A DNA stretch of 64,000 bases from DASVEG01 sp035540495 (GCA_035540495.1 DATLGL010000060.1:222822-286821); one strand, 5' to 3'; shown: positions 1 through 9,573, counted from the stretch's first letter. Numbers and translations: made by a program. The notes: generated from the sequence alone by a model not told the origin.

Positions 1-1
1 C

Positions 2-655
2 GAGGCGCATGCGGCCAACAGCATCTACAACGCGCACTACGACCGCCCCGCGGTGCTGTCGATGCTCGGTGACGTCGACGGGCTCGACGTCCTCGATGCC
101 GGCTGCGGGCCCGGGATCTACGCCGAGGAACTGCTCGCTCGCGGCGCGCGGGTGACCGGCTTCGACGCCAGCGCGCCGATGGTCGAGCTGGCACGGCGGC
201 GCCTCGGGACGCGCGCCGACATCCGGCAGGCAACGCTCGGAGACGCGCTGCCGTACGCCGACGGCTCGTTCGACGCCGCCGTGTGCGCGCTCGTGATCCA
301 TCACGTCGACGAGCGCGTGGCGGCGTACCGCGAGATCCACCGGGTGCTTCGACCGGGCGCCCGGTTCGTCTTGTCGACGGTGCACCCGGTGAGCGACTGG
401 CTCCGGCTCGGCGGGTCGTACTTCACCAGCGAGGTCGTCGAGGAGGAGTGGCCCCGGTGGGGCATGGTCCGGTACCACCGCCAGCCCCTGACGGAGGTGG
501 TCGACGAGCTCGCCGATGCGGGGTTCGTCGTCGAACGGCTGCTCGAACCGCAGCCGCTCGAGAGCGGCCGGGCCGTCGACGAGGACGACTACGACAAGTT
601 GGTGCGCGAGCCGGGATTCATCGTCTTCCGGCTCCGCAAGTCGCAGGTCGCCTAG
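2..655 (+). CDS. Class I SAM-dependent methyltransferase (5' end cut by window)
   Basis: The reading frame is open from the first bases of the window, so the true start lies upstream. Residues such as AHAANSIYNAHYDRPA, read before the first possible internal GTG at 53, look like the usual lead-in of this family. The visible part carries SAM-binding motif I (VLDAGCGPG), the acidic end of strand 2 (GFDAS) and a motif like FDAAVCALVIHHV, followed by HRVLRPGARFVLS. This is the Methyltransf_11/UbiE-like fold. The substrate cannot be told from sequence; relatives act on small molecules in the cytoplasm. The next gene converges on it after about 50 bp and gives no functional clue. Confidence 0.85.
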   Translation, partial: EAHAANSIYNAHYDRPAVLSMLGDVDGLDVLDAGCGPGIYAEELLARGARVTGFDASAPMVELARRRLGTRADIRQATLGDALPYADGSFDAAVCALVIHHVDERVAAYREIHRVLRPGARFVLSTVHPVSDWLRLGGSYFTSEVVEEEWPRWGMVRYHRQPLTEVVDELADAGFVVERLLEPQPLESGRAVDEDDYDKLVREPGFIVFRLRKSQVA

Positions 656-707
656 GCGGGAACCGTGAGCGTGTCACCTCCCCGTCGTGGCACTTCGCCC
701 AGCCGGG

Positions 708-3170
708 CTAGTGCGCGGCTCGCTCGGACGCGTTCGCCAGCGCCCGCAGGGCCACGACCGCGACGGCGTAGGTGACCAGCGCGACGACGAGCACCGCCCG
801 AAATCCGAACGACATCGCGACGATCGTGGTCAGCGTCGCGCCGACCACGGAGGCGAAGCCGTTCACCGCCCATCCCCATGCCACGTACTCGCGCTCGTGG
901 TCGGTGAGAGCGGCGACGGCGCCGAGGCCCATTGGCATGAACATCCCGAGGCACAGCCCGAGCGGGGCGAGCACGAGGAACGTGACAACCACCCGCACCG
1001 CAAGCGCAGCGTCGAGGAGCGCTCCGGTGAGTGCAGGCAGCCCGAACAGGTACACGACCGTGAGCAGCGCGAGCACGACCAGGAGCGCCGCGGCGGTCGT
1101 GGCGATCGAGCCGCGCCTGCGCTCGCTCAGCAGCGCGCCAACGCCGGTGAACAGCAGGATCGACGCCAGCGTCACGGTGAGGGAGTAGGTGGGGTAGCCG
1201 AGGAACAGCGTGAGCCGTTGGATGAGGGTGATCTCGAAGAACATGAAGCCGAATCCGAGCGACGCGAAGTAGATCGCGGACGTGCCCTTCCGGGGCAGCC
1301 GCCTCCAGACGTCGCGCACCGCGAGGAACGGCAGCAGGAGGAACACCGCAGCCAGCGCCACGGCGACGACGAGCAGGAGCAGCAGCACTCGTTCGCCGAC
1401 GCCGGCCTCGAGGTCGGCGTGCTGGATCGGGTTCGGCAGATCACGAACGACATCGGCGAACGGCACGAAGTGCCAGAAGAACGGGGAGTCGTCGCCGACG
1501 TGGTCGATGTCGAACGGCCGGCTCGCGTACCACTCGTCGAGCTCGGCCGCGGGCGTGGTCAGGATCTGGCTCACGACGTCGCCGCCCGTCTCTTCCCCGC
1601 CATGGCGGAGGCGAGCGCCGTCGACCTGCTCGAGCTGCGCCTCGAAGCGCGCCACCTCGTCGTCGGTGAACGGGCTGCGCTTCACGAGGATCGTCGAGAC
1701 GCTGGCGGCACCGAAGTCGGTCGGCGACGTGGCGAGGAGCACGTGCTTCGACGGATCGTCGATCCCGAACTTCCGTAGCGCGACGCGAGTGGTGGAGACG
1801 TACCTCGCCGTGCGGTTCGGCTTCGCCTCGTAGTCGACCTCGCCGAACTGCGCGGCGAGGACACCGCCTGCACGCAGTCGAGCAAGGCTCTCCTCGATCG
1901 CCTCCGTCGTGTACAGGTAGCTCTCCGAGAGGACGAACGCGCTCGCCGTCGCCGCGTTGGACGCGGCGTAGCTGTCGGGCGCAGGGAACCACACCAGGTC
2001 GTAGGTGTCGTTGCTCCGAGCGAGGAACGACCGGCCGTCACCGACGACGTAGTTGACCCGCTCGTCGTCGGCGAGGCGGCCGGCGTAGTCGGCGTAGCGG
2101 CCGTTCACGAGGTCGTACGTGACCGGATTGAGCTCGACCGCGTCGATGTTCTGCGCGCCGAAGTAGAGCGACGCGAGCACCTCGTGGCCGCCGGCCGCGC
2201 CCACGATCATCACGTCGCCGCCGCGGTCGTTGACCGCGAACGGAAGCGAGCGGATGTCGTTGGAGAAACGGTCGAGCGACGCAGGGTCTCCGTCGTAGGG
2301 ATAGATGGCGCTGCCCGGGAGTCCGTCGTGGTACAGCAGCACGCGGTCGACCAACTCGAGCGCGTCGACGCGAAAGATCGGGCTCCACGACGAGAACGCA
2401 GGATCGCTGCGGCCGAGCTCGGCCTTGAGGTCGTCGACTCGTGGCTCGCCAAGGAGATCGGGCGCCGCGACCAGTCCCAACGTCGCTGCGAACACGAGCA
2501 CCGCGGCGATCCGCGCCACCGTCGACAGGTGGCGACGGACCGCGAGGACAAGGCCGGTCGCGGCGAGCACCGCGGCCGAAGAGAAGATCGCGTCCGGCGC
2601 GCCGCGCCACCCGATGAACGACACGACGATCGCGCAGGCGAGACCGGCACCCACGAGGTCCGCGAAGTAGAGCCGGCCGATGCCTGCGGTGTTCCGGGCG
2701 AACAGGGTCGCGATCACGATGCCGATCGCGACGAACGACGCGTACAGCGCGAGGCACAACAGCACCAGCCGGCCGACGTTCGAGTACGACGCCGCGGTTC
2801 CGTAGTTCCAGATCTCGCGGGTGGCGATGGGCGTGCGGGCGACCACCACGTAGCCAGCGACGACGCTCACCGCGCCGGCGACGCACGCGACGAGCAGGAT
2901 CCGGTCGGTGGCGGCCCGCTGCAGGCGCTTCGAGATCGCCACGAGGACACCGCCCGAGCCGATGCCCAGCAGGGCCAGTCCCAGGACGAAGTAGGTGTAG
3001 TAGTAGAAGAGCTTGAAGGAGACGACGCGCGTGTAGCTGATCTCGAGCAGCAGGCCCGCCAGGCTCACCAGGAAGATCTCGAGGTGGTAGCCGCGGGTGC
3101 GGGCGTGGCGCGGAGCGTGGCGCGGAGTGCGGCGGAGAGACGTCACGGGCGGCGGCATCGTAAGCGACAT
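708..3170 (-). CDS. Polytopic membrane protein with spermidine-synthase-like Rossmann domain
   Basis: About 820 aa. An N-terminal block of roughly seven membrane helices (starting HLEIFLVSLAGLLLEISYTR) is followed by a soluble domain resembling spermidine synthases/SAM methyltransferases: VMIVGAAGGHEVLASL, then AVELNPVTYDLV and VGDGRSFLARS. A second block of helices ends the protein. Similar membrane-embedded spermidine-synthase-like proteins are widespread and mostly uncharacterised; whether this one makes polyamines is not shown. The start is unresolved: TTG at 3188, ATG at 3170 or 3158, or GTG at 3146 are all in frame. A TACGAT box around 3157-3162 would favour the 3146 GTG. DUF983 diverges from it. 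Confidence 0.75.
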   Translation of the reverse strand: MSLTMPPPVTSLRRTPRHAPRHARTRGYHLEIFLVSLAGLLLEISYTRVVSFKLFYYYTYFVLGLALLGIGSGGVLVAISKRLQRAATDRILLVACVAGAVSVVAGYVVVARTPIATREIWNYGTAASYSNVGRLVLLCLALYASFVAIGIVIATLFARNTAGIGRLYFADLVGAGLACAIVVSFIGWRGAPDAIFSSAAVLAATGLVLAVRRHLSTVARIAAVLVFAATLGLVAAPDLLGEPRVDDLKAELGRSDPAFSSWSPIFRVDALELVDRVLLYHDGLPGSAIYPYDGDPASLDRFSNDIRSLPFAVNDRGGDVMIVGAAGGHEVLASLYFGAQNIDAVELNPVTYDLVNGRYADYAGRLADDERVNYVVGDGRSFLARSNDTYDLVWFPAPDSYAASNAATASAFVLSESYLYTTEAIEESLARLRAGGVLAAQFGEVDYEAKPNRTARYVSTTRVALRKFGIDDPSKHVLLATSPTDFGAASVSTILVKRSPFTDDEVARFEAQLEQVDGARLRHGGEETGGDVVSQILTTPAAELDEWYASRPFDIDHVGDDSPFFWHFVPFADVVRDLPNPIQHADLEAGVGERVLLLLLVVAVALAAVFLLLPFLAVRDVWRRLPRKGTSAIYFASLGFGFMFFEITLIQRLTLFLGYPTYSLTVTLASILLFTGVGALLSERRRGSIATTAAALLVVLALLTVVYLFGLPALTGALLDAALAVRVVVTFLVLAPLGLCLGMFMPMGLGAVAALTDHEREYVAWGWAVNGFASVVGATLTTIVAMSFGFRAVLVVALVTYAVAVVALRALANASERAAH

Positions 3171-3208
3171 GCCGAGCGTGGCCGGCAATCGCGTGCGGCA
3201 GGTCGGGG

Positions 3209-3214
3209 TACGTT
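3209..3214 (+). promoter_or_regulatory. -10 box of leaderless DUF983 gene
   Basis: TACGTT lies exactly 6 nt before the GTG start at 3221. There is no Shine-Dalgarno sequence, so transcription would begin at or next to the start codon. No clear -35 is seen. Confidence 0.5.
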
Positions 3215-3220
3215 CGCCTC

Positions 3221-3652
3221 GTGCCCGCGACCCGCCGATCGGCCCGTCCCACGGTGATGCTCCTGCGCGCGTTGTTCCGGCGGTGTCCGAACTGCGGCGG
3301 CGGCCGCCTGTTCCGCCGGTGGTGGACGATGAAGGAGCGCTGCCCCCGCTGCGGGATGCGGTTCGAGCGCGAGGAGGGGTTCTTCCTGGGCGCTTACGTC
3401 GTGAACTTCGGGCTGGTGCTGATCCTGCTCGCCGCGTTCATCCTCGTCGGCGTGATCGTCACCCTCCCCGACCCGCCGGTCATGACGTTGACGATCCTCG
3501 GCATGGTGGGAAGCGCGGTCGTCGCGATCGGCTTCTATCCGATGAGCAAGACGTTCTGGTCGGCGATCGACCTGATCATGACGCCCCTCGAGCCGCACGA
3601 GCTCGACGAGGCTGCCCGCAGCGTCAGCGCCGAGGAAGCGACGCAGCGCTAG
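3221..3652 (+). CDS. DUF983 family membrane protein
   Basis: 143 aa. It has an N-terminal zinc-ribbon-like pair of Cys motifs (RCPNCGGGRLF and ERCPRCGMRF), then the family signature REEGFFLGAYVVNF running into two membrane helices (about residues 65-85 and 90-110), and a short acidic tail. DUF983 proteins are small inner-membrane proteins of unknown function. The GTG start is preceded by a TACGTT box 6 nt upstream and no ribosome-binding site. The last 29 bp overlap the convergent phosphatase gene. Confidence 0.85.
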   Translation: MPATRRSARPTVMLLRALFRRCPNCGGGRLFRRWWTMKERCPRCGMRFEREEGFFLGAYVVNFGLVLILLAAFILVGVIVTLPDPPVMTLTILGMVGSAVVAIGFYPMSKTFWSAIDLIMTPLEPHELDEAARSVSAEEATQR

Positions 3653-6278
3653 GCACGCGCAACACGAGGAGGGCCATGTCGTCGCGCGGTCTGCCTCCTT
3701 CGAACGCGAGCACCGCCCGGTCGACAGCCTCGGCGAGTTGCTCTGCGGTCCCGCCGGCCGCACCGGCGAGAGCGGCCTCGAGGAGGTGGGGAGCGAACCG
3801 TCCGTCAGGAGCCCGTGCTTCGGTGAAGCCGTCGGTGAAGAACGCCACCGCATCGCCCGGTGCCAACTCGACCTCCACCTCTTCGAGATCGAGCTCCTCG
3901 AACAGCCCTATCGCCGAGCCCGGCGTGCCGATCTCCTCCACGTCACCGGAGGCCCGCAGGAGCAGGGGCAGGGGGTGGCCTCCGCACGCGAGCGTCATGT
4001 GAGCGCCCGTCGGGAGGGGCTCGATCACCGCGTGGGCGATCGTGCAGAACCGCTCACCGGCGTCGGCGTCGAGGATCGCCTTGTTCAATAGGTGGAGCAC
4101 CTGCGCCGGGTCGCCCTGATCGATCGCTCCTGCGCGCACCGTGTAGCGGGCGAGTGCCGTCAGCGAGGCCGCGGCCACGCCGCGGCCGCAGACGTCGCCC
4201 ATCACCACACCCCAGCGGCCGTCGCCGGACGGGAACACGTCGAAGAAGTCGCCGCCGACGTCGATCTCGCCCGCCGAGTGGTACCGCTGCGCGATGTCGA
4301 GGCCAGGTATCTCGGGCTCCACCGGAGGGAGCAACGTCTGCTGGAGGGTGCGGGCGACCTCGGTGCGAGCCTCGTGCACCAGCGAGTTCTCGATCGCCAC
4401 GGCAACGCGCGCCGCGACGTCCTGCACGAACACGAGATCGTCGTCGCGATAGCGACGCTCCTCGCTCGACGAGCCGAGGGCGAGCACGCCGAGCACCCGT
4501 CCCGACAGCACGAGCGGCACGACGACCAACGACCGCAGGTCGAGCGCGCGGAGCTGACGTTCGTGCTCCTCGTCGTGCGCCATGCGGCGGATCTCTTCCG
4601 GCGTCACGTCGTCGATCACCGTGGCGACGCCAGACGCGACGACCCGCCCGAGCAGGCGCGGCGTCCCGTCGATCCTCGACGCCGCGGCGACGAGCGCCGG
4701 CTCCTTCTCGGGGAGTCGATGCGCCGCGCCCGCGAGCCGGAAGCCGCCACCGTCGAGGAGGTGGATCGAGCACACGTCGGCAATCTCGCGAACCGCGAAG
4801 CGGGCGAGGCGGGGAAGTGTCTCGTTGTAGTCGAGCGAGGCTGCCAGGACACGGCTCGCCTCGGCGAGGAAGGCCATGCGGTCGATCGCCTCCTCCGCAC
4901 GAGCCCGAGCCGATCGCTCGGCCTCGTACAACCAGACCCGCTCGAGCGCTAGGACGCACTGCCGACCGAGCGCGACGAGGAAGTCGCGGTCGGACTGGGA
5001 GAACACCCGCTCGATCGACCACCCGAGGGCGATCGCGCCGATGACCCGGTCGTCGAGGATCAGCGGGAGCGCGACCGACGTCTGCGACCACGTGGTGACT
5101 TCTCGCAGCGCCGGCCACCGCCGGTCGCGCTCGGCGCGGTTCGGGATGACGAGCAGGTCGCGCGACCGTACGGCTTCGGCCAGCGGGACGTCGTCGTCGA
5201 TGCCGATCGTGCTGTACGAGGCGACGGCGTCGGCCGCGAAACCGGACGACCGGATGAGCTGCAGCTTCAGATCTTCACCCTCGCCGACGGCGATCAGAAG
5301 ACCTGCCGCGGTGGCTCCGAGACCAGCGGCGCCCTGGGTGAGCACGATGTCGGCCACCCGCTCGATGTCGGTCGCTTCGGCCAGCCGCGCGGTGACGACC
5401 TGCAGCCGAGCGAGCCGCTGCGCCGCATCCTCCGCCGCTTCTCGCGCCGCCTTCTCCGCCTCCAGCAGCCGCGCTCGCTCCTGCTCGCCCCGACGCCACT
5501 CGGTGACGTCGACCGCAGTCGCGCCCACCCAGGCAACCCGGCCGCGCAGCAGGACCGGGAAGAGGCTGAGGATCCAGTGGCGCTCTTCGGACGGTTTCGA
5601 TGCCACCTCGGCCGAGACGAGCATCCCCGCAGTCGTCTCGGCGCTGTCGAACCCGTGCTCGATCGCCTCGCGGACGACGCTCGGAGCGGCTCGGAAGACG
5701 TCGTCGAGCCGTAGACCCACATGAGCCTCCGGCGTCGAGCCGTTGAGCTCCGCCAGCGTCCGGTTGACCCGCACGAAGCGAAGATCACGATCGAGGAACC
5801 CCATGGCGACGGGCACGGCGTCGAGCAACGTCGTGAGGAGTCGATTCGCCTCCTCCGCCTCCGTCCGGCTCTGCTGCGTCACGAGGTCGGGCTCGGCCAC
5901 CCCGAGCGAACGTTCGACCGCCTCGGCCTCCCCTCCGATCGACACGAGGTTCCCAGCGATCCGCGACGACGCGAACCAGGCGTCGATGCGCCGGCCATCG
6001 GGCCCCGTGAGCGGGAAGCGGCCCATCCACGGTTGGCCGACCGCAACGTTCGCCGCCAGCTCGATGGCCGCGGTGCTGTCGCTCGCGGCGACCGTGAGCG
6101 CCACCGCGGATCCGCCGATCAACTGGTCGCGCGTGGTTCCGAACAGCTCGGCGGCCGCGTGGTTCACGTACGCCAAGAGGCCATCGCCGTCGATGACCGT
6201 GACCGCGAGCGGCAGGTTGTCGAGCACCTCGCGCACGGCGTCGCCGTCGGGAGGCCACGGTCCGACCACGGCCGTCAT
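3624..6278 (-). CDS. PAS-PAS-GAF-GAF-SpoIIE (PP2C) serine phosphatase
   Basis: About 884 aa. In order there are two PAS domains (about 20-120 and 150-260; NLPLAVTVIDGDG and LDAVPVAMGFLDRD), two GAF domains (about 290-450 and 480-630), and a SpoIIE/RsbU-type phosphatase domain from about 650. The metal-binding motifs are present: GGDFFDV, MGDVCGRG, FFTDGFTEAR and the final DDMALLVLR. Such proteins usually dephosphorylate an anti-sigma-factor antagonist in a partner-switching stress pathway; no STAS or RsbW partner is adjacent. ATG at 6278 is preferred because a possible -10 (TAACTC, 6305-6300) abuts the alternative GTG at 6299. A second phosphatase of related design lies at 13522-16494. Confidence 0.88.
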   Translation of the reverse strand: MTAVVGPWPPDGDAVREVLDNLPLAVTVIDGDGLLAYVNHAAAELFGTTRDQLIGGSAVALTVAASDSTAAIELAANVAVGQPWMGRFPLTGPDGRRIDAWFASSRIAGNLVSIGGEAEAVERSLGVAEPDLVTQQSRTEAEEANRLLTTLLDAVPVAMGFLDRDLRFVRVNRTLAELNGSTPEAHVGLRLDDVFRAAPSVVREAIEHGFDSAETTAGMLVSAEVASKPSEERHWILSLFPVLLRGRVAWVGATAVDVTEWRRGEQERARLLEAEKAAREAAEDAAQRLARLQVVTARLAEATDIERVADIVLTQGAAGLGATAAGLLIAVGEGEDLKLQLIRSSGFAADAVASYSTIGIDDDVPLAEAVRSRDLLVIPNRAERDRRWPALREVTTWSQTSVALPLILDDRVIGAIALGWSIERVFSQSDRDFLVALGRQCVLALERVWLYEAERSARARAEEAIDRMAFLAEASRVLAASLDYNETLPRLARFAVREIADVCSIHLLDGGGFRLAGAAHRLPEKEPALVAAASRIDGTPRLLGRVVASGVATVIDDVTPEEIRRMAHDEEHERQLRALDLRSLVVVPLVLSGRVLGVLALGSSSEERRYRDDDLVFVQDVAARVAVAIENSLVHEARTEVARTLQQTLLPPVEPEIPGLDIAQRYHSAGEIDVGGDFFDVFPSGDGRWGVVMGDVCGRGVAAASLTALARYTVRAGAIDQGDPAQVLHLLNKAILDADAGERFCTIAHAVIEPLPTGAHMTLACGGHPLPLLLRASGDVEEIGTPGSAIGLFEELDLEEVEVELAPGDAVAFFTDGFTEARAPDGRFAPHLLEAALAGAAGGTAEQLAEAVDRAVLAFEGGRPRDDMALLVLRVPSAASLPRR

Positions 6279-6327
6279 CGTAGGTCTCGCGCACGTCACG
6301 AGTTAGCGCGGATTACCGTCGCCGCCC

Positions 6328-7317
6328 ATGCCCGCCTCCGCACCGGTCGGCGTCACCATGGCGCCGGTGATGACCCTCGGTCTCGACACCGCCCTCGAGC
6401 TCGCACGTTCGGCCGACGAGCTCGGGTACTCCTCGTTCTGGACGGCCGAGGTGACGGGCCCGGAGGCGTTCTCGGTGCTGGGCGCCGTAGCCGCGACGAC
6501 CTCGCTGTCGGTCGGCACCGGCGTGCTCGCCCTCCAGCTCCGCACCCCTCCCCTCCTCGCGATGGCCGCGGCCACGCTCCAGGCGATGGCTCCTGATCGC
6601 GACGTGCTCGTCGGCATCGGCATCTCGTCGCCCGTCGTGGCCGGGCGCTGGCACGGCGCGGGGTACGGCGACCGCCCTCTCGCCCAGGTCCGCGAGTTCG
6701 TCACCCTGCTCCGCCTCTGCCTGAGCGGCGAGAAGGTCGACTTCGCCGGCGACTTCTACTCGGTGAAGGGGTTCCGACTCGGCGTGCGGCCGCCGGCGAC
6801 CGGACGGACCCCGAAGGTCATCATCGGTGCCCTCGGCGAGAAGATGCTGAAGCTGTCCGGCGAGATCGCCGACGGCGTGCTCCTCAACTACCTGCCGTCG
6901 TCGCACGTGCCGTGGTCGGTCGAGCAGGTGAGGAAGGGCGGCGACGCCCGCATCTACGCGTACGTCCACACCGGCGTGGGCGACCCGGCCGACGGCGACA
7001 AGCCGGCTCGCTTCGACCTCTTCTCGTACGCGGTCGTCGATTCGTACGCCCGGAACTTCGAGCTCGCAGGCTACGGAGATGCCGTCGCCGAGGTCCGCGC
7101 CCGCCATCAGGCCGGCGATCGCGAGGGCGCGCTCGCTGCCGTGTCCGACGACTGGATCAAGGGGATCGACTTCGTCGGAGACGAAGACGAGGTCAGGTCG
7201 TTCTTCCAGTCCTACGTCGACGCCGGGGTCGAGGAGCCGGTGCTGTTCCCGCTGCCGTGGGGACCCGACCGTGCGCAGATGCTCCGTCGAACGCTCGAGG
7301 CGGTAGCGCCCGTTTAG
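6328..7317 (+). CDS. LLM-class F420-dependent oxidoreductase
   Basis: 329 aa with the bacterial-luciferase-like (TIM barrel) pattern. It has LARSADELGYSSFWTAEV near the N-terminus, then SLSVGTGVLALQLRTPPLLAMAA, VLVGIGISSP, a PKVIIGALGEKMLKLSGEIADGVLLNYL motif typical of F420-dependent members, and DFVGDEDEVRSFFQSYVDAGV near the end. These enzymes use F420 or flavin to oxidise or reduce organic substrates in the cytoplasm; the substrate is unknown. The ATG is preceded by TACCGT 8 nt upstream and has no Shine-Dalgarno sequence. It runs divergently from the phosphatase gene and stands alone. Confidence 0.88.
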   Translation: MPASAPVGVTMAPVMTLGLDTALELARSADELGYSSFWTAEVTGPEAFSVLGAVAATTSLSVGTGVLALQLRTPPLLAMAAATLQAMAPDRDVLVGIGISSPVVAGRWHGAGYGDRPLAQVREFVTLLRLCLSGEKVDFAGDFYSVKGFRLGVRPPATGRTPKVIIGALGEKMLKLSGEIADGVLLNYLPSSHVPWSVEQVRKGGDARIYAYVHTGVGDPADGDKPARFDLFSYAVVDSYARNFELAGYGDAVAEVRARHQAGDREGALAAVSDDWIKGIDFVGDEDEVRSFFQSYVDAGVEEPVLFPLPWGPDRAQMLRRTLEAVAPV

Positions 7318-7347
7318 TTCGGTGGCGGTGGCGGGAACGCTTCCTCC

Positions 7348-8193
7348 ATGCGCAGGGGACACGTAGTGGAGACCAGGCGGGATCGGATGGCGCTCGCCAA
7401 CGACGCCGGCATCGGCAAGGTGTCGTTCACGAGCGTGCTCGCAGGCATGCTGTGCGCCTTCGGCGCGTTCGCCGTGCTGGCGGCCATCGCCGGGGCGGTT
7501 CTGCGGGCGCTCGGCATCGAGGACGTCAACGACATCTCGGGCGACTGGCGAGACGTCGGCATCGGTGGTGCCGCTGTGCTCGCCGTCGTGATGTTGCTGT
7601 CGTACTTCTTCGGCGGCTACGTCGCCGGCCGGATGGCTCGCCGTGCCGGGGCGCTCAACGGCGTCCTCGTGTTCGTGCTCGGCGTGCTGGTGGTGGCCGC
7701 GGTCGCAGCCGCGGTCGGCACCCAGGCCGACGCCGAGATGGTGCGCGACAACCTGAGCAGCATCGGCCTGCCGACCACCGCCGACGAGTGGACCGCCATC
7801 GGCACCGGCGCCGGCATCGCGGCCCTGGCGGCGATGCTCATCGGTTCGATCTTCGGTGGCGTGACCGGCGAGCGGTGGCACGGGAAGCTCCTCGCCCGGG
7901 CGCTCGACCCTTCGGTCGGCCCGGAGATCGACCTCCGCGACCGCGATCGCGACGGCCGGGACGGCACCGACGACCGCACCCGCACCCTCGACGAGGACCG
8001 CACGGAGGTGCGCGACCGCACGATGGTCGCTTCGGGCAACCGTCCCGATGGCGCCCACTTCATGGATCGTGATGGCGACGGCCGGACCGGCACCGACGAG
8101 ATCGGCGACGGATGGGACGGCAGCAACGACACCCGCCGCGTCGAGAGCACCTCGACCACCCTCGACGAGGATCTCAACCGCCAGGCCAAGTAA
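7348..8193 (+). CDS. Four-helix membrane protein with two EF-hand-like loops in its tail
   Basis: 281 aa from ATG 7348; an internal ATG at 7387 (MALANDAGIGKVSF) is an equally plausible start. Hydrophobic segments lie at about residues 28-52, 70-90, 103-123 and 153-172, with glycine-rich helices like those of small envelope proteins (TIGR04086-like in appearance). The roughly 100-residue hydrophilic tail is rich in Asp, Arg and Thr. It contains two loops with Asp at positions 1, 3 and 5 and Gly at 6: 198-209 (DRDRDGRDGTDD) and 240-251 (DRDGDGRTGTDE). The second fits an EF-hand loop including the position-12 Glu. Calcium binding is inferred, not shown. A strong inverted repeat follows the gene. 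Confidence 0.65.
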   Translation: MRRGHVVETRRDRMALANDAGIGKVSFTSVLAGMLCAFGAFAVLAAIAGAVLRALGIEDVNDISGDWRDVGIGGAAVLAVVMLLSYFFGGYVAGRMARRAGALNGVLVFVLGVLVVAAVAAAVGTQADAEMVRDNLSSIGLPTTADEWTAIGTGAGIAALAAMLIGSIFGGVTGERWHGKLLARALDPSVGPEIDLRDRDRDGRDGTDDRTRTLDEDRTEVRDRTMVASGNRPDGAHFMDRDGDGRTGTDEIGDGWDGSNDTRRVESTSTTLDEDLNRQAK

Positions 8194-8225
8194 CCGGCCG
8201 TAGCCCTCGACACCCCCTCTGACCT

Positions 8226-8264
8226 GGAGGAAATTCTCCGGATCTCATCCGGAGAATTTCCTCC
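8226..8264. terminator. Perfect 18-bp inverted repeat, bidirectional terminator
   Basis: Arms of 18 bp (GGAGGAAATTCTCCGGAT and its exact complement) are separated by CTC. It sits between the convergent membrane-protein gene and the M23 peptidase gene. No T-tract follows, as is common in high-GC actinobacteria. Confidence 0.75.
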
Positions 8265-8289
8265 GAGTCGCGTTCGAGGGAGAGGTGAC

Positions 8290-9555
8290 CTAGAGGTACT
8301 TGAGCGGGTCGACGGGGTTGCCGTTGATGCGGACCTCGAAGTGGAGGTGCGGCCCCGTCGAGAACCCTGTCGAGCCGACGTAGCCGACGGTGTCGCCACG
8401 GGCGACGGTCTGGCCGTCCTTGACGGCGGCTCGGCTCTGGTGCGCGTACAGCGTGGCGAGCGTGCCGCCGTGGTCGATGATGACGGTCGTGCCGTAGCCA
8501 CCGCGGTCACCGACGGAGATCACGACGCCGGCGGCGGCGGCCTTGATCGGCGTCCCGGACGCAGACCCGAAGTCGACGCCCGTGTGGGTCCGGACCGTGC
8601 CGAGGATCGGATGACGTCGCGGCCCGAAGCCTGACGTCACCGGCCCAGCGACGGGACGCCCGAGCACCCCGCTACCAGCAGCCGGCGCCTTCCCCGTCTG
8701 GCGAGCGCGGAGGAAGGCCGCGATCGAGTCGCTCTCCTTCTTCAGCGCAGCGATCTGGGCCTCGAAGCTCTTGACCTTCGATCGCAGCTCGTCGAGGAGC
8801 TTCTTCTCCTCGGCTTCCTCGGCCGCGACCTGGCGCCGGATCTCCGACTGCTCCGAACGCGCCGCGACCAGACGTTCCCTCGCGCCGGCGACCTCGGCCC
8901 GGCTTGCGGTCACCTGCTCTCGCGAGGCTGTGAGCCCGATCTGCTCCGATTCCAGGCGCAGGCGCAGCTCCCGGTACCGGGCGACGGTCTCCCGCTGCGT
9001 CCGCACGCTGGTCTCGAGGAACGAGTCGGTCGACGCGATGTCGCGGAACTTCTCCGACTTCAACAGGGCCGCGGCGGCTTCGAGGTTCGGGTTGCGGATG
9101 TAGGCCGCGACGGCCCGGTCGACGAGCTCCCGCTTGGCGCGGTCGAGCCCGGCCTCGGTGTCGGCCAGCTTCGCCGACGCCCGCCGCAGGTCGGCCTCGA
9201 CCTCGTCGAGCTCCGCGGTCGCGGCCGCGAGCTCGCCTTCGACCTGCACGATCTGCTGGTCGAGTTGGACGAGACGGGCATCGAGGGTCCGCCGCCGAGC
9301 GGCGATGCCGTCGAGGCGCTCGAGGACGTCGGCCTCCTCCTCCGACGCGTGCTCGACCTGCTCCTTGAGCGTGCGGAGCCTCGAGTCGATCTCGTCCTTC
9401 CGCTCCGTCGCTTCCTTCGTCGACTTCGGCGGAATCGTGGTGGTCGGCGCGGGCGCAGCTGCAGCGACCCCGCTGCCAGCCAACACGGCGACCGCACACA
9501 GTGCGGCGAGCCAACCCCGCACAGTCACATTGTCAACAGTAGCAACACCCCGCAC
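8290..9555 (-). CDS. Secreted M23 (LytM) peptidase with coiled coil, FtsEX-linked
   Basis: 421 aa. A signal peptide (LAALCAVAVLAGSGVAAAAPA) leads into a long coiled coil (about residues 45-270) and a C-terminal LytM domain. The zinc-site motifs are intact: HTGVDFGS and HLHFEV. The architecture matches EnvC, PcsB and mycobacterial RipC, in which FtsEX uses ATP hydrolysis to switch on a peptidoglycan hydrolase. Lying directly downstream of ftsE-ftsX, it is the expected partner and should cleave septal peptidoglycan outside the membrane; the intact zinc site suggests direct catalysis rather than amidase activation. The start is uncertain: GTG at 9555, or in-frame GTGs 27 and 33 nt further in. 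Confidence 0.88.
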   Translation of the reverse strand: MRGVATVDNVTVRGWLAALCAVAVLAGSGVAAAAPAPTTTIPPKSTKEATERKDEIDSRLRTLKEQVEHASEEEADVLERLDGIAARRRTLDARLVQLDQQIVQVEGELAAATAELDEVEADLRRASAKLADTEAGLDRAKRELVDRAVAAYIRNPNLEAAAALLKSEKFRDIASTDSFLETSVRTQRETVARYRELRLRLESEQIGLTASREQVTASRAEVAGARERLVAARSEQSEIRRQVAAEEAEEKKLLDELRSKVKSFEAQIAALKKESDSIAAFLRARQTGKAPAAGSGVLGRPVAGPVTSGFGPRRHPILGTVRTHTGVDFGSASGTPIKAAAAGVVISVGDRGGYGTTVIIDHGGTLATLYAHQSRAAVKDGQTVARGDTVGYVGSTGFSTGPHLHFEVRINGNPVDPLKYL

Positions 9556-9573
9556 GCGGTCGGAACCGCGTGC

